Positions 1 to 8,943 of a stretch of DNA of 64,000 bases are shown here, in pieces (position 1 is the first letter of the stretch; each line of letters opens with the position of its first letter). The stretch is from Anabaena subtropica FACHB-260 (lineage in GTDB: Bacteria > Cyanobacteriota > Cyanobacteriia > Cyanobacteriales > Nostocaceae): positions 1 through 64,000 of the forward strand of contig NZ_JACJRF010000008.1 in NCBI RefSeq assembly GCF_014697105.1. The letters run 5' to 3'. Both the position numbers and the translations under genes were made by a program. The notes beneath the pieces are model-generated. The model did no database searches and had not been told where the DNA came from. It saw nothing but the letters and a program-made list of their open reading frames with translations.

Positions 1-392
1 CGGCTACGATAGTTTAGGGGTTGCCCTACGCCACAATCGCTCGGTGCCAGGTTCTATACTCTACTCAAAAACCCCCTTTTCTTACACGAAAATGGGGTTT
101 TTGTTTTGCCTAAAATCATATTTTTGGGTTCGAGACTTGGGGGCAATCTTTGATCGCACCTTGTTGTTAGATACAAAACCAAGACCAGTAGTTGGATATA
201 AACCAATCAGTTAAGGCGCAAACTTCTGTAAATAAAGGGTTACAACACAGAGGTACTGGACAACGAGTAGAAGTTCCAAACTTTCACATTACTTATCAAA
301 TAAAAAACTCTTCTATTTATGCTCTATGCCCGACTACAGGTAAAATGGGTGTGTTCGTGATGAACTAAACAACACCTAAGTAACCAATCTGT
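1..392. other. Gap before the first gene, with a hairpin near its left end
   Basis: No convincing gene lies here. The first 65 bases may be the 3' end of a gene or RNA that begins outside the window; I could not identify it. A hairpin with a T-rich 3' arm follows at 67-102. The rest is AT-rich and I see no further signal up to the ycf51 start. Confidence 0.4.
67..102 (+). terminator. Probable Rho-independent terminator
   Basis: An A5C4 arm pairs with a G4T5 arm across a short loop, and the 3' arm runs into a T-rich stretch. This is the form of an intrinsic terminator on the plus strand, closing whatever transcript enters from the left edge. Confidence 0.55.
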
Positions 393-914
393 ATGCTCAC
401 AACGGCTGAATTTTTAAAATATACTCAATGGTCTGGTATTGCCACTTTGGTGTTTGCTGCTTTGGCAATACTAGCTTTTCTCTTCAAGTGGGGCATCCGC
501 TTTCGGCTAGTGGGTACAACTGGCTTTATGTTGGTGCTAACTAGTGGTTTATTTGCACTTTCACTGGTTCCTTTGAGCCGTACTGTGATTCCGGGGGCTG
601 TGAAGTACACTCTAGTTTATGATAATGGCTCAAACCAAGCAGTGATTTCTTTATCTCCCCAAATTTCTCCTTCAGAAGTAGAAGCGACTTTACTGCAAGC
701 AGCCAGTAATCTTTATTCTTCTGGGCGTTCCGGTAGAAGAGATAATGACCAACTCACAATTCGTGCCCGTACCCTCATCCACCCAGAACCGGGACTAACG
801 ATACCACTTTACCTCGGAGAAATTAAGCGATCGCTCGTTAATCGGGAAGATCCTCAGATATCAGTGGAAATATATCCAGAAAAATTTGCTCAATTGCCAC
901 AATCAAACGCCTAA
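393..914 (+). CDS. ycf51: Ycf51 family membrane protein
   Basis: A 173-residue protein that I recognise as the Ycf51 (DUF2518) family of cyanobacteria and algal plastids; its function is not established. The N-terminal half has two hydrophobic segments (about residues 15-32 and 38-60) that should cross a membrane. The C-terminal half is soluble and ends in a domain containing the stretch LTIPLYLGEIKRSL. It stands alone: the next gene is about 450 bases downstream and a strong hairpin follows its stop codon. The family call is from memory of the sequence type, so I am fairly but not fully sure. Confidence 0.75.
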   Translation: MLTTAEFLKYTQWSGIATLVFAALAILAFLFKWGIRFRLVGTTGFMLVLTSGLFALSLVPLSRTVIPGAVKYTLVYDNGSNQAVISLSPQISPSEVEATLLQAASNLYSSGRSGRRDNDQLTIRARTLIHPEPGLTIPLYLGEIKRSLVNREDPQISVEIYPEKFAQLPQSNA

Positions 915-927
915 CGGCAAACTCTTT

Positions 928-967
928 AGTGTCTTTGTGGTTAAAGACGTTTTACCACAGAGGCACT
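928..967 (+). repeat. Long hairpin after ycf51 (dispersed CTGTGGTTAAA-type element)
   Basis: About 18 bases (AGTGTCTTTGTGGTTAAA) pair, with few mismatches, with TTTTACCACAGAGGCACT across a four-base loop. It may end the ycf51 transcript. The same core (TGTGGTT...AACCACAGAG) recurs as a hairpin at 46037-46085 and 57201-57275, so it looks like a dispersed palindromic repeat rather than a gene-specific terminator. Confidence 0.6.
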
Positions 968-1361
968 AAGGTAGTAAATTTGCCAACCATCATGAGTGCA
1001 TGAGTTTTTTGTATTTTCATATACAATATTTATTATTTTTATATTAAGATGTTATTTACCTAAACTTAATAAAAGTATGAATCCTGGGTAAAAAGAAATG
1101 GAGATTCTGTTTCTTCATCCATTTGGTAACTATGAACAACAATACTTTGGCTTAGTATTCTGGCAGTGGTATTGTTAATAAATATACGTTTATTCAATAG
1201 TTTGGTAGTTCAGAACTTAAGAATAATGGGTAATATTGAATTCCAGCCAAACCCACAAATCATTCTCTGAGCAGTATTTCCCTTCTCTGGGGAAACCAGT
1301 ATGAGTTCTCACTAGTCTAATTTTATTAAGAAATATCAAGGTTTTTGGCAAACTAGAGTAT
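968..1361. other. Intergenic region upstream of the dehydrogenase gene
   Basis: AT-rich, no open frame of note. It must contain the promoter of the dehydrogenase-aminotransferase pair, but I could not pick out a clear -35/-10 pair. Confidence 0.4.
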
Positions 1362-2552
1362 ATGCCTAATAAATTATCTAATCAAACCTTGTCTACTCAA
1401 ACTCCTAGTTCATTAATTACCCTCGCGGTTGCCCCGGCAAAAGTAATCCGTGGTTCTCATATATTGCAGACAGCTGCCGCAGAAATTGCCAAATTGGGCA
1501 GTCGTCCCTTAATTGTGGCGGGTAATAGCACCGTTGCTATTAGCCAAGAGAGTCTGCAACCAATTTTAGAAAACCACAATCTGCACATCGCCCAAGCCTC
1601 TTATGGGGCAGATTGTACGGAAGCTAGCTTAAAAGCCTTGCAGAAGGCGGCTAAAGAACATAAAGCCGATGTCATTATCGGGATTGGTGGTGGTAAAAGT
1701 TTAGATACAGCGAAATTAGTAGCCCATCAGTTAGATATACCTGTAGCCACAATTCCCACCTCGGCGGCTACCTGTGCGGCTTGGACTGCCCTATCCAACG
1801 TGTATTCTGAAGAAGGAGCATTTCTCTACGATGTAGCCTTGTCTTGCTGTCCCGATTTACTCATACTTGACTACGACTTGATCCAAACTGCACCGCAACA
1901 TACACTAGTGGCAGGGATTGGGGATGCGATCGCTAAATGGTACGAAGCTTCAGTCAGTAGCGGGCATTTAGAACAGAGTTTAATTATTGCCTCAGTTCAA
2001 CAAGCGCGAGTTTTGCGTGATATTTTATTCCAAAAGTCGGTGGTTGCTTTACAACAACCTGGTAGTGGAGCTTGGCAAGAAGTTGTTGATGCTACTGTTC
2101 TACTCGCTGGTGTCATCGGCGGACTAGGTGGGGCGCAGTGTCGCACGGTGGCAGCTCATGCAGTACATAATGGGTTAACCCACATTGCCGGACACAACAG
2201 CATTCATGGCGAAAAAGTCGCCTATGGTATTTTAGTCCAACTGCGTCTGGAAGAAATGGTACAAGGTAATCAACTAGCAGCCTCAGCAAGACAACAACTA
2301 TTAAAATTTTACGCAGAGATTGGATTACCACAAAAATTAGGAGATTTGGGGTTGGGTAATATTACCTTAGGCGAGTTACAGAAAGCCGCCGAAATCGCTT
2401 TAACACCTCAATCTGACATTCATCGACTACCATTCAAAGTTGCGTTGGAACAGTTAATGGCAGCGATGGTTTCTACCACTGCACCAACAGATAGTAGAGA
2501 CGCAGTTCATCGTGTCTCCACCAGGGGAATAAGTGACGAGGTTGAGGAATGA
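1362..2552 (+). CDS. Iron-containing alcohol dehydrogenase family protein (glycerol dehydrogenase-like)
   Basis: A 396-residue NAD(P)-dependent oxidoreductase of the GldA branch of the group III alcohol dehydrogenases. The nucleotide-binding motif GIGGGKSLDTAK is at about residues 107-118. Likely metal ligands are Asp188 (GIGDAIAKWYE), His266 (AAHAVHNG) and His282 (IHGEKVAYG), with spacing typical of the family. Members reduce or oxidise small alcohols and carbonyl compounds such as glycerol/dihydroxyacetone; the substrate here is unknown. Its stop codon overlaps the start of the following aminotransferase (ATGA), so the two are co-translated and probably act on linked substrates. The family is clear, the reaction is not. 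Confidence 0.8.
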   Translation: MPNKLSNQTLSTQTPSSLITLAVAPAKVIRGSHILQTAAAEIAKLGSRPLIVAGNSTVAISQESLQPILENHNLHIAQASYGADCTEASLKALQKAAKEHKADVIIGIGGGKSLDTAKLVAHQLDIPVATIPTSAATCAAWTALSNVYSEEGAFLYDVALSCCPDLLILDYDLIQTAPQHTLVAGIGDAIAKWYEASVSSGHLEQSLIIASVQQARVLRDILFQKSVVALQQPGSGAWQEVVDATVLLAGVIGGLGGAQCRTVAAHAVHNGLTHIAGHNSIHGEKVAYGILVQLRLEEMVQGNQLAASARQQLLKFYAEIGLPQKLGDLGLGNITLGELQKAAEIALTPQSDIHRLPFKVALEQLMAAMVSTTAPTDSRDAVHRVSTRGISDEVEE

Positions 2553-3760
2553 GTTTCGATTGGATTACCCCAGCAGATAGGATACAGCAACTACCACCTT
2601 ATGTATTTGCCCGTCTCGACGAGTTGAAAGCTAAGGCCAGGGAGCAAGGAATTGATTTAATAGATTTGGGGATGGGAAACCCTGATGGCGCAACACCACA
2701 GCCAGTGGTAGAGGCAGCTATCAAAGCTTTGCAAGATCCCGCCAATCATGGCTATCCTCCCTTTGAAGGTACAGCCAGTTTCCGCCGTGCCATTACTAAC
2801 TGGTACAATCGCCGTTATGGTGTTGTACTAGATCCCGATAGTGAGGCCTTACCCCTACTTGGTTCTAAAGAAGGATTATCTCATCTAGCGATTGCCTATG
2901 TTAACCCTGGCGATGTGGTGCTGGTTCCTTCTCCCGCCTACCCTGCCCATTTTCGTGGTCCGGTAATCGCTGGGGGTAAAGTCCACAGCTTAATTCTCAA
3001 GCCAGAGAATGACTGGTTAATCGATTTAACTGCCATTCCTGAAGAGGTTGCCAGAAAAGCCAAGATACTCTATTTCAACTATCCCAGCAACCCCACAGGC
3101 GCTACAGCAGCCCGCGAATTTTTTGAGGAAATCGTGGCATTTGCCCGCAAATACGAAATTCTCTTGGTGCATGACTTGTGTTATGCCGAGTTAGCTTTTG
3201 ATGGCTATCAACCTACAAGCTTGCTAGAAATTCCGGGTGCCAAAGATATTGGTGTGGAGTTCCATACCTTATCTAAAACCTACAACATGGCTGGATGGCG
3301 TGTCGGCTTTGTTGTGGGGAATCGCCATGTAATTCAAGGGTTGCGGACACTCAAAACCAACTTAGACTATGGCATTTTTGCCGCCTTGCAAACAGCGGCC
3401 GAAACAGCCTTACAACTACCAGACATTTATCTGCATGAGGTACAGCAACGCTACCGCACCCGCCGAGATTTCCTAATTCAAGGATTAGGAGAATTGGGCT
3501 GGGATGTCCCCAAAACGAAAGCTACAATGTATCTGTGGGTAAAATGTCCTGTAGGTATGGGTTCTACAGATTTTGCCCTCAATTTGTTGCAGCAAACAGG
3601 CGTTGTTGTCACTCCTGGTAATGCCTTTGGGGTTGCTGGTGAAGGCTATGTGCGGATAAGCTTAATTGCAGATTGCGATCGCTTGGGTGAAGCCTTACAT
3701 CGGATTAAGCAAGCTGGCATCCGTTATCGCCCAGAAGCTCTTGTTTCTGCTTCAGAATAG
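2549..3760 (+). CDS. Class I/II PLP-dependent aminotransferase (aspartate/LL-diaminopimelate type)
   Basis: A 403-residue fold-type I aminotransferase. The PLP lysine is about Lys243 in HTLSKTYNMAGWRVG, the NYPSNPTGA motif is at about 176-184, and the GNPDGATP substrate-binding segment is near residue 43. It resembles the group annotated as aspartate aminotransferase or LL-diaminopimelate aminotransferase in cyanobacteria, but sequence alone does not decide the substrate. The ATG overlaps the dehydrogenase stop codon and is preceded by a GAGG ribosome-binding site. An arsR gene follows after 30 bases and could be read through from the same promoter. Confidence 0.8.
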   Translation: MSFDWITPADRIQQLPPYVFARLDELKAKAREQGIDLIDLGMGNPDGATPQPVVEAAIKALQDPANHGYPPFEGTASFRRAITNWYNRRYGVVLDPDSEALPLLGSKEGLSHLAIAYVNPGDVVLVPSPAYPAHFRGPVIAGGKVHSLILKPENDWLIDLTAIPEEVARKAKILYFNYPSNPTGATAAREFFEEIVAFARKYEILLVHDLCYAELAFDGYQPTSLLEIPGAKDIGVEFHTLSKTYNMAGWRVGFVVGNRHVIQGLRTLKTNLDYGIFAALQTAAETALQLPDIYLHEVQQRYRTRRDFLIQGLGELGWDVPKTKATMYLWVKCPVGMGSTDFALNLLQQTGVVVTPGNAFGVAGEGYVRISLIADCDRLGEALHRIKQAGIRYRPEALVSASE

Positions 3761-3790
3761 AGATAGCAGACCTTTATTTACGTTTGATTA

Positions 3791-4117
3791 ATGCAAACCC
3801 CCATCGCTACCGTTCCTCATTTCATTGCTGCCGGTTTCCATGCCCTTTCTGATCCCATTAGGATTAACGTACTGGAATTGCTACGTCAGCGAGAATTGTG
3901 TGTCTGTGACTTGTGCGAAGCTTTGGGGGTAAGCCAATCAAAATTATCTTTTCATCTAAAAACTCTTAAGGAAGCGAGTTTAGTTAACTCCCGTCACGAA
4001 GGACGTTGGATTTATTACAGCCTAAATTTACCGCAATTTACCGTATTAGAGCAGTATTTAGCCGATTACCGGAATTTGGGACAAATATTATCTGCGCGGT
4101 GCTGTGATAATTCGTAA
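3791..4117 (+). CDS. arsR: ArsR/SmtB family arsenic-responsive repressor (first copy)
   Basis: A 108-residue winged-helix repressor. The metalloid-binding motif ELCVCDLC gives Cys37, Cys39 and Cys42 at the start of the DNA-recognition region, followed by the recognition helix (SQSKLSFHLKTL) and the wing (GRWIYYSLN). The protein ends in an extra CysCys pair (residues 104-105), a possible second thiol site. ArsR proteins leave their operator when As(III) binds the cysteines. Two ArsR-type inverted repeats lie just downstream, in front of the gap-arsJ genes, so it probably represses those genes. It follows the aminotransferase gene by only 30 bases. Confidence 0.9.
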   Translation: MQTPIATVPHFIAAGFHALSDPIRINVLELLRQRELCVCDLCEALGVSQSKLSFHLKTLKEASLVNSRHEGRWIYYSLNLPQFTVLEQYLADYRNLGQILSARCCDNS

Positions 4118-4181
4118 TTTTTAATTCTGCTACCCGAAAGCAAGCTACGTAATTATTGATATTTATAAGTTTTCCTGACAC

Positions 4182-4250
4182 ATCAACTTTTTTTGATGAA
4201 TTTTTGTGTATAGTACATTGTCCGTAGTTGACATATCAATTTTTTTTGAA
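4182..4250 (+). promoter_or_regulatory. Two ArsR-type operators in front of the gap-arsJ genes
   Basis: At 4182-4197 there is a perfect ATCAA-N6-TTGAT, and at 4235-4250 an ATCAA-N6-TTGAA with one mismatch. The centres are 53 bases apart, about five helical turns. ATCAA-N6-TTGAT is the known core of ArsR operators. The position between arsR and gap suggests that arsenic induces transcription from here into gap and arsJ. Confidence 0.7.
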
Positions 4251-4342
4251 ATGATATAAATATACATTCAATATCACCTCTACAAGGTGAGCCGATATCA
4301 AAACTCCAATTTTTTTGGATGTAAGTATTAACAGGAAAAATC

Positions 4343-5359
4343 ATGAGAGTTCGTGTTGGCATCAACGGATTTGGTAGGATTGGACGGCTAGCATTACGGG
4401 CTGCATGGGGTTGGCCGGAACTAGAATTTGTCCATATTAATGAAATTAAAGGTGGAGCAGTAGCCGCAGCCCACTTACTTAAGTTTGATTCTGTTCATGG
4501 ACGCTGGACACCAGAGGTAGAAGCAGAGGGTGAAAGGGTACTGATTGATGGTACACCTTTGAGCTTTAGTGAGTATGCTAAACCCGATGATGTGCCTTGG
4601 GAAGATATCGGTGTTGATATAGTGCTGGAATGTTCCGGTAAGTTTCGCACTCCTGCAACCCTCGACCCCTATTTTAAGCGGGGAGTCCAGAAGGTAATTG
4701 TGGCAGCTCCCGTGAAAGAAGAAGCCTTAAATATAGTCATGGGAGTCAATGACTATTTATATGAGCCAGAAAAGCATCACCTTTTAACTGCTGCGTCTTG
4801 TACAACCAACTGTTTAGCGCCAGTGGTGAAAGTTATTCATGAAGGCTTGGGGATTAAACATGGAATCATTACCACCATCCATGACAATACCAATACTCAA
4901 ACCCTCGTCGATGCGCCCCACAAAGATTTACGCCGCGCACGAGCTACTAGTTTATCCTTGATTCCGACAACAACAGGATCAGCTACTGCGATCGCCTTAA
5001 TTTACCCAGAACTTAAAGGTAAACTCAACGGTATCGCTGTGCGAGTACCACTACTCAATGCTTCTCTGACAGACTGTGTATTTGAAGTTGTCCGACCAAC
5101 CACAGTAGAAGAAATTAACGCACTACTCAAAACCGCATCTCTGCAAGCACCACTCAAAGGCATCCTTGGCTATGAGGAACGTCCTTTAGTATCTATTGAT
5201 TACAAAGATGATCCTCGTTCGTCCATCATTGATGCCCTCTCTACAATGGTTGTCGATGAGACACAAGTAAAAATTCTGGCTTGGTATGACAACGAATGGG
5301 GTTATGCCAACCGCATGGTTGAACTCGCTCGTAAGGTTGCATTGAGTCTTAAAAATTGA
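4343..5359 (+). CDS. gap: Arsenic-associated glyceraldehyde-3-phosphate dehydrogenase
   Basis: A 338-residue type I GAPDH. The Rossmann motif [12 protein letters not shown] is at residues 7-18, the catalytic cysteine is Cys153 in ASCTTNC and the catalytic base is His180. Next to arsJ, such enzymes use arsenate in place of phosphate and make 1-arseno-3-phosphoglycerate, which ArsJ exports. The setting (operators upstream, arsJ 66 bases downstream) supports this role over glycolysis, although the active site looks fully able to do both. It resembles the gene called gap1 in Anabaena. AGGAAA before the ATG is a fair ribosome-binding site. Confidence 0.9.
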   Translation: MRVRVGINGFGRIGRLALRAAWGWPELEFVHINEIKGGAVAAAHLLKFDSVHGRWTPEVEAEGERVLIDGTPLSFSEYAKPDDVPWEDIGVDIVLECSGKFRTPATLDPYFKRGVQKVIVAAPVKEEALNIVMGVNDYLYEPEKHHLLTAASCTTNCLAPVVKVIHEGLGIKHGIITTIHDNTNTQTLVDAPHKDLRRARATSLSLIPTTTGSATAIALIYPELKGKLNGIAVRVPLLNASLTDCVFEVVRPTTVEEINALLKTASLQAPLKGILGYEERPLVSIDYKDDPRSSIIDALSTMVVDETQVKILAWYDNEWGYANRMVELARKVALSLKN

Positions 5360-5387
5360 AGTGATTGGTAATTGGTAAGAACTTCTC

Positions 5388-5431
5388 CATAACCCATCAC
5401 CCATGACCTTATTACCCATGACCCCATGACT
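5388..5431. repeat. Short tandem repeat running into the arsJ start codon
   Basis: Imperfect repeats of CCCATGACC/CCCATCACC fill the end of the gap-arsJ spacer. The last unit supplies the ATG and second codon of arsJ. There is no recognisable ribosome-binding site apart from the repeat. Confidence 0.6.
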
Positions 5432-6688
5432 TCCACTACAGCTTCTAAAGCCAATTTCAAAAACTATATTCTAGTAACGCTTGCATATTGGGGTTTCACC
5501 CTCACCGATGGCTCTCTGAGAATGCTAGTGTTGCTCTACTTCAACAATATTGGCTACACTCCGCTACAAATAGCCTCTTTGTTTCTGTTTTACGAAGTCT
5601 TTGGTATCATCACCAACTTTTTAGGCGGTTGGATTGGCTCACAATTAGGGCTAAAGGTTACTCTTTACACTGGCATTGGCTTACAGATTTTCTCTTTGGT
5701 GATGCTGGCATTCCTCAATCCTACTTGGGCGCAGTGGTTAGCTGTGACTTATGTGATGGTAGCTCAGGCCTTTTCGGGAGTTGCTAAAGACTTAACCAAG
5801 ATGAGTTCTAAAAGTGCAATTCGCTTGGTGGTTCCCCAAGATGCACAATCTTCTTTGTTCAAGTGGGTGGCTATATTAACGGGTTCTAAAAATGCTCTCA
5901 AAGGAGTTGGCTTTTTTCTTGGTAGTGCTTTGTTAGGTGCTGTTGGCTTTGTCAATTCTCTGTTAATTATGGCGGCTGGATTGTTCGTGCTGATGTTCAC
6001 TGGGTTAATGCTACCTAAAGGCATGGGCAGAATTAAGAAGAAAGTTAAGTTTAGCCAATTGTTTTCCAAGAGTCCAGAAATTAACATTCTTTCAGCAGCC
6101 CGATTCTTTCTCTTTGGTTCGCGGGATGTCTGGTTTGTGGTGGCGTTACCAGTATTCTTGCGTGAGGTTTTAGGTTGGTCTTTCTACCAAGTTGGTGGAT
6201 TTTTGGCGGTGTGGGTGATTGGCTATGGCATTATTCAGTCGTCAGCACCAACAATAATTCGGCGATTTGGTTCTGGTCGTCCTCCACAATCAAAGACTAT
6301 CCAATTTTGGACATTTACATTAACTGCGGTTCCAGCTGCGATCGCCTTAGCTTTGCAATTAGGTGTACCTGCTAATATTGCGATCATTGGGGGACTGCTG
6401 CTATTTGGTGTGGTGTTTGCTTTTAACTCTGCGGTTCACTCTTACCTAGTCTTGGCATTTACTGATGATGACAAAGTAGCCCTTAACGTCGGATTTTACT
6501 ACATGGCTAACTCTGGCGGACGCTTGGCTGGTACGGTTTTATCTGGTTTAGTCTATCAATGGCTGGGCTTGGTGGGCTGTCTGTGGACATCTACGTTTTT
6601 GGTACTAGGTGCAGCATTAGTTTCCCTGAAATTACCAGATCCTAGTCCTAGTAAAGCAGTTGCTTGGAAAGCTGGAGACGGAGATTAA
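5426..6688 (+). CDS. arsJ: ArsJ, organoarsenical (1-arseno-3-phosphoglycerate) efflux MFS transporter
   Basis: A 420-residue major facilitator protein with about 11-12 hydrophobic segments, starting near LVTLAYWGFTLTDGSLRMLVL. The N-terminal signature and the gene order arsR-gap-arsJ match the known ArsJ family. ArsJ exports 1-arseno-3-phosphoglycerate made by the neighbouring GAPDH; the product breaks down outside, so arsenate is removed without reduction. The start codon lies inside a short tandem repeat, so the true leader of the mRNA is unusual. The acr3 gene follows after 115 bases. Confidence 0.9.
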   Translation: MTSTTASKANFKNYILVTLAYWGFTLTDGSLRMLVLLYFNNIGYTPLQIASLFLFYEVFGIITNFLGGWIGSQLGLKVTLYTGIGLQIFSLVMLAFLNPTWAQWLAVTYVMVAQAFSGVAKDLTKMSSKSAIRLVVPQDAQSSLFKWVAILTGSKNALKGVGFFLGSALLGAVGFVNSLLIMAAGLFVLMFTGLMLPKGMGRIKKKVKFSQLFSKSPEINILSAARFFLFGSRDVWFVVALPVFLREVLGWSFYQVGGFLAVWVIGYGIIQSSAPTIIRRFGSGRPPQSKTIQFWTFTLTAVPAAIALALQLGVPANIAIIGGLLLFGVVFAFNSAVHSYLVLAFTDDDKVALNVGFYYMANSGGRLAGTVLSGLVYQWLGLVGCLWTSTFLVLGAALVSLKLPDPSPSKAVAWKAGDGD

Positions 6689-6803
6689 AGCAATTCAAAA
6701 TTCAAAACGAAAACAGTCAGACTTATGATTGCTTCCAGGGTTTGTATCCTTTGCTTGATTTCAGAGAATTGGTAGCACATCTGACGTATCACAGGAATTA
6801 TCG

Positions 6804-7943
6804 ATGAGCCTCAATCAACAAACCAGAAGTAGTCAAAGTAATCTCAGCTTTTTTGAAAAATACCTTACCCTGTGGGTATTTTTGTGTATCTTTGCTGGGA
6901 TTGCTTTAGGAAGATTATTTCCAGAAGTGGCGGTAAGGCTAGATGCCATCAGTGTCTATCAAGTATCAATTCCCATTGCGGTATGTCTGTTTTTCATGAT
7001 GTATCCCATCATGGTGAAGATAGACTTCAGCCAAGCCATGAATGCCATTCGTGCGCCAAAGCCCGTAATTCTCACCTTGGTGGTGAACTGGCTAATTAAA
7101 CCATTTACAATGGTGGCTTTTGCCCAGTTTTTCTTAGGCTGGTTGTTTCGTCCGTTAATTACAGGGACTGAATTGATTCGTGGTAGCGAAGTAGCGATCG
7201 CCAACTCCTACATAGCTGGAGCAATTTTACTAGGAATCGCCCCTTGTACGGCAATGGTATTGATGTGGGGTTATCTGTCCTATGGTAATCAAGGTCACAC
7301 TTTGGTTATGGTGGCTGTGAACTCTCTGGCAATGCTATTTTTGTACGCACCTTTGGGAAGGTGGTTACTAGCAGCAAATGATTTAACTGTACCTTGGCAA
7401 ACCATAGTTTTATCGGTGCTAATTTATGTTGGTTTGCCATTAATAGCCGGGATATATAGCCGTTACTGGATTTTCAAATACAAAGGTAGAGAATGGTTTG
7501 AAAGGCGCTTTTTGAAGTATCTCAGCCCCATTGCTATTATCGCGTTGTTGATTACTTTAATCTTATTATTTGCCTTTAAAGGTGAATTAATCGTCAACAA
7601 TCCCCTACATATTTTGTTAATTGCTGTACCATTATTTATTCAAACAAATTTTATCTTTTTAATTAGTTATGTAGCAGCTTTAAAGCTTAATCTTTCTTAC
7701 GAAGATGCTGCACCAGCTGCTTTAATTGGAGCCAGCAACCATTTTGAAGTGGCGATCGCCACAGCCGTGATGCTATTTGGCTTAAATTCTGGTGCTGCAC
7801 TCGCCACCGTTGTCGGTGTTTTAATTGAAGTTCCAGTGATGCTGATGTTAGTCGAGTTATGTAAACGTACAGCATCTTGGTTTCCCAGGGAGCCAGAAAA
7901 GGCATCACTAAGAGATCCACGCTGTATTACTCCCTTTCATTGA
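6804..7943 (+). CDS. acr3: ACR3 family arsenite efflux transporter
   Basis: A 379-residue membrane protein with about ten transmembrane helices. The conserved arsenite-translocating cysteine is Cys148 in [12 protein letters not shown], and the [11 protein letters not shown] segment near residue 313 is typical of the family. Acr3 (often named ArsB in cyanobacteria) exports As(III) as arsenite using the proton gradient. It is the third gene after the operator region and probably shares the gap-arsJ transcript, although a CAAAATT-type repeat lies in the preceding 115-base spacer. It ends head-to-head with the second arsR, whose stop overlaps its last codons on the other strand. Confidence 0.93.
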   Translation: MSLNQQTRSSQSNLSFFEKYLTLWVFLCIFAGIALGRLFPEVAVRLDAISVYQVSIPIAVCLFFMMYPIMVKIDFSQAMNAIRAPKPVILTLVVNWLIKPFTMVAFAQFFLGWLFRPLITGTELIRGSEVAIANSYIAGAILLGIAPCTAMVLMWGYLSYGNQGHTLVMVAVNSLAMLFLYAPLGRWLLAANDLTVPWQTIVLSVLIYVGLPLIAGIYSRYWIFKYKGREWFERRFLKYLSPIAIIALLITLILLFAFKGELIVNNPLHILLIAVPLFIQTNFIFLISYVAALKLNLSYEDAAPAALIGASNHFEVAIATAVMLFGLNSGAALATVVGVLIEVPVMLMLVELCKRTASWFPREPEKASLRDPRCITPFH

Positions 7944-8275
7944 GGTAGTGTCAAAGCGTTTCGCAAAGCTTCAATCTGTTCAGGTATCAGTCGATAGTAA
8001 ATCCAAGTACCCCGCCTTTCTTTTGCCAGCAACCCAACTTCATACAACACTTTGAGATGATGGCTAACTGTCGGTTGGGACAGTCCCAACGGTTCTGTTA
8101 ACTCACACACACAAGCTTCACCAGTTGGTTGATTAGCAATGAAACTCAACAGTTGCAACCTCGCCGGTTCTCCCAAAACTTTAAAGATAGCGGCAGTTTG
8201 CACCGCTTCTTCCGGCTTGATCAATGCTGAAAGTACTGATTGACAACAATTAAACATTGGTTGAGATAAATTCAT
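7937..8275 (-). CDS. arsR: ArsR/SmtB family arsenic-responsive repressor (second copy)
   Basis: About 112 residues from the chosen start. The metalloid motif is [21 protein letters not shown], followed by the wing (GTWIYYRL). An early CysCys pair (MFNCCQ) may add ligands. The open frame extends to 8344, but the two inverted repeats at 8282-8348 would then be coding, so I take the ATG at 8275 (alternatively 8254) as the start. The gene is divergent from arsI, and the operator between them suggests it controls both itself and arsI. It differs clearly from the first ArsR, so the two regulators may respond to different arsenicals. Confidence 0.88.
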   Translation of the reverse strand: MNLSQPMFNCCQSVLSALIKPEEAVQTAAIFKVLGEPARLQLLSFIANQPTGEACVCELTEPLGLSQPTVSHHLKVLYEVGLLAKERRGTWIYYRLIPEQIEALRNALTLPQ

Positions 8276-8281
8276 CCTTTT

Positions 8282-8348
8282 ATATTGACATCTATCAATA
8301 TATTTAGCAACATATTGATATAAGTAAATATTGACACGCGTCAATATT
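8282..8348. promoter_or_regulatory. ArsR-type operators between arsR2 and arsI
   Basis: Two inverted repeats: 8282-8301 is ATATTGA-N6-TCAATAT, and 8327-8348 is AATATTGAC-N4-GTCAATATT, both perfect. A half site (ATATTGAT) lies between them. They sit in the divergent arsR2/arsI promoter region and fit SmtB/ArsR binding. The half-site orientation (TTGA first) is opposite to that of the 4182-4250 sites, which suggests that each ArsR has its own operator type. Confidence 0.7.
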
Positions 8349-8371
8349 TATAGTTTACCAAGGAAAAACTT

Positions 8372-8824
8372 ATGTCTGCAATGAAAACTCACATAGCTTT
8401 AAATGTCACCAATATTGATCAGTCTGTAGCCTTTTATGGGGCAATGTTTGGCATAGAACCCGTAAAATATAAAGCTGACTACGCCAAATTTGATATTCCC
8501 AACCCAGCCTTAAACCTGACACTGAACCTAAGCGACAGTGTACAAACGGGTGGTGGCTTGTCCCATTTAGGCGTACAAGTTGAAAGCACCCAAGAAGTAG
8601 AATCAGCAATCAAACGTTTTACAAAGGCGGGACTAGCTTTATTTACAGAAGATAATACAGATTGTTGCTATGCCTTACAAGATAAAGTGTGGGTAACAGA
8701 TCCAGATGGGAATAGATGGGAAGTTTTTGTTGTGAAAGTAGCAGATACAGCACCAGAAAAAAATCTGGCAATTATCGATTCTGTTGGGGAAGTCCAGGCT
8801 GTAAATAAGCCATGCTGTGCTTAA
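8372..8824 (+). CDS. arsI: ArsI, C-As bond lyase
   Basis: A 150-residue vicinal oxygen chelate (glyoxalase/dioxygenase fold) protein. The non-haem Fe(II) ligands are His7, His65 and Glu117, and the arsenic-binding vicinal cysteines are Cys98-Cys99 in DNTDCCYA. ArsI uses oxygen to cleave the carbon-arsenic bond of trivalent methyl and aromatic arsenicals, releasing arsenite for Acr3. A second CysCys pair lies at the C-terminus (NKPCCA). AAGGA at 8360-8364 sets the start. The divergent promoter and operators upstream imply control by the second ArsR. Confidence 0.93.
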   Translation: MSAMKTHIALNVTNIDQSVAFYGAMFGIEPVKYKADYAKFDIPNPALNLTLNLSDSVQTGGGLSHLGVQVESTQEVESAIKRFTKAGLALFTEDNTDCCYALQDKVWVTDPDGNRWEVFVVKVADTAPEKNLAIIDSVGEVQAVNKPCCA

Positions 8825-8836
8825 ATAACCATATTT

Positions 8837-8861
8837 AACAGGGACAATTCTTGTCTCTGTT
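8837..8861 (+). terminator. Hairpin between arsI and arsC
   Basis: AACAGGGACAA pairs with TTGTCTCTGTT across a three-base loop. There is no clean T-run, so it may be an attenuator or RNA-stability element rather than a full terminator. Confidence 0.4.
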
Positions 8862-8943
8862 AACCTTTCATCAACCTAAGTTTAAGAGTCATAAATTAGG
8901 ATTAATTGTTGGTTGACAATTTTTTAAAAAAAGGGTGTAAACA

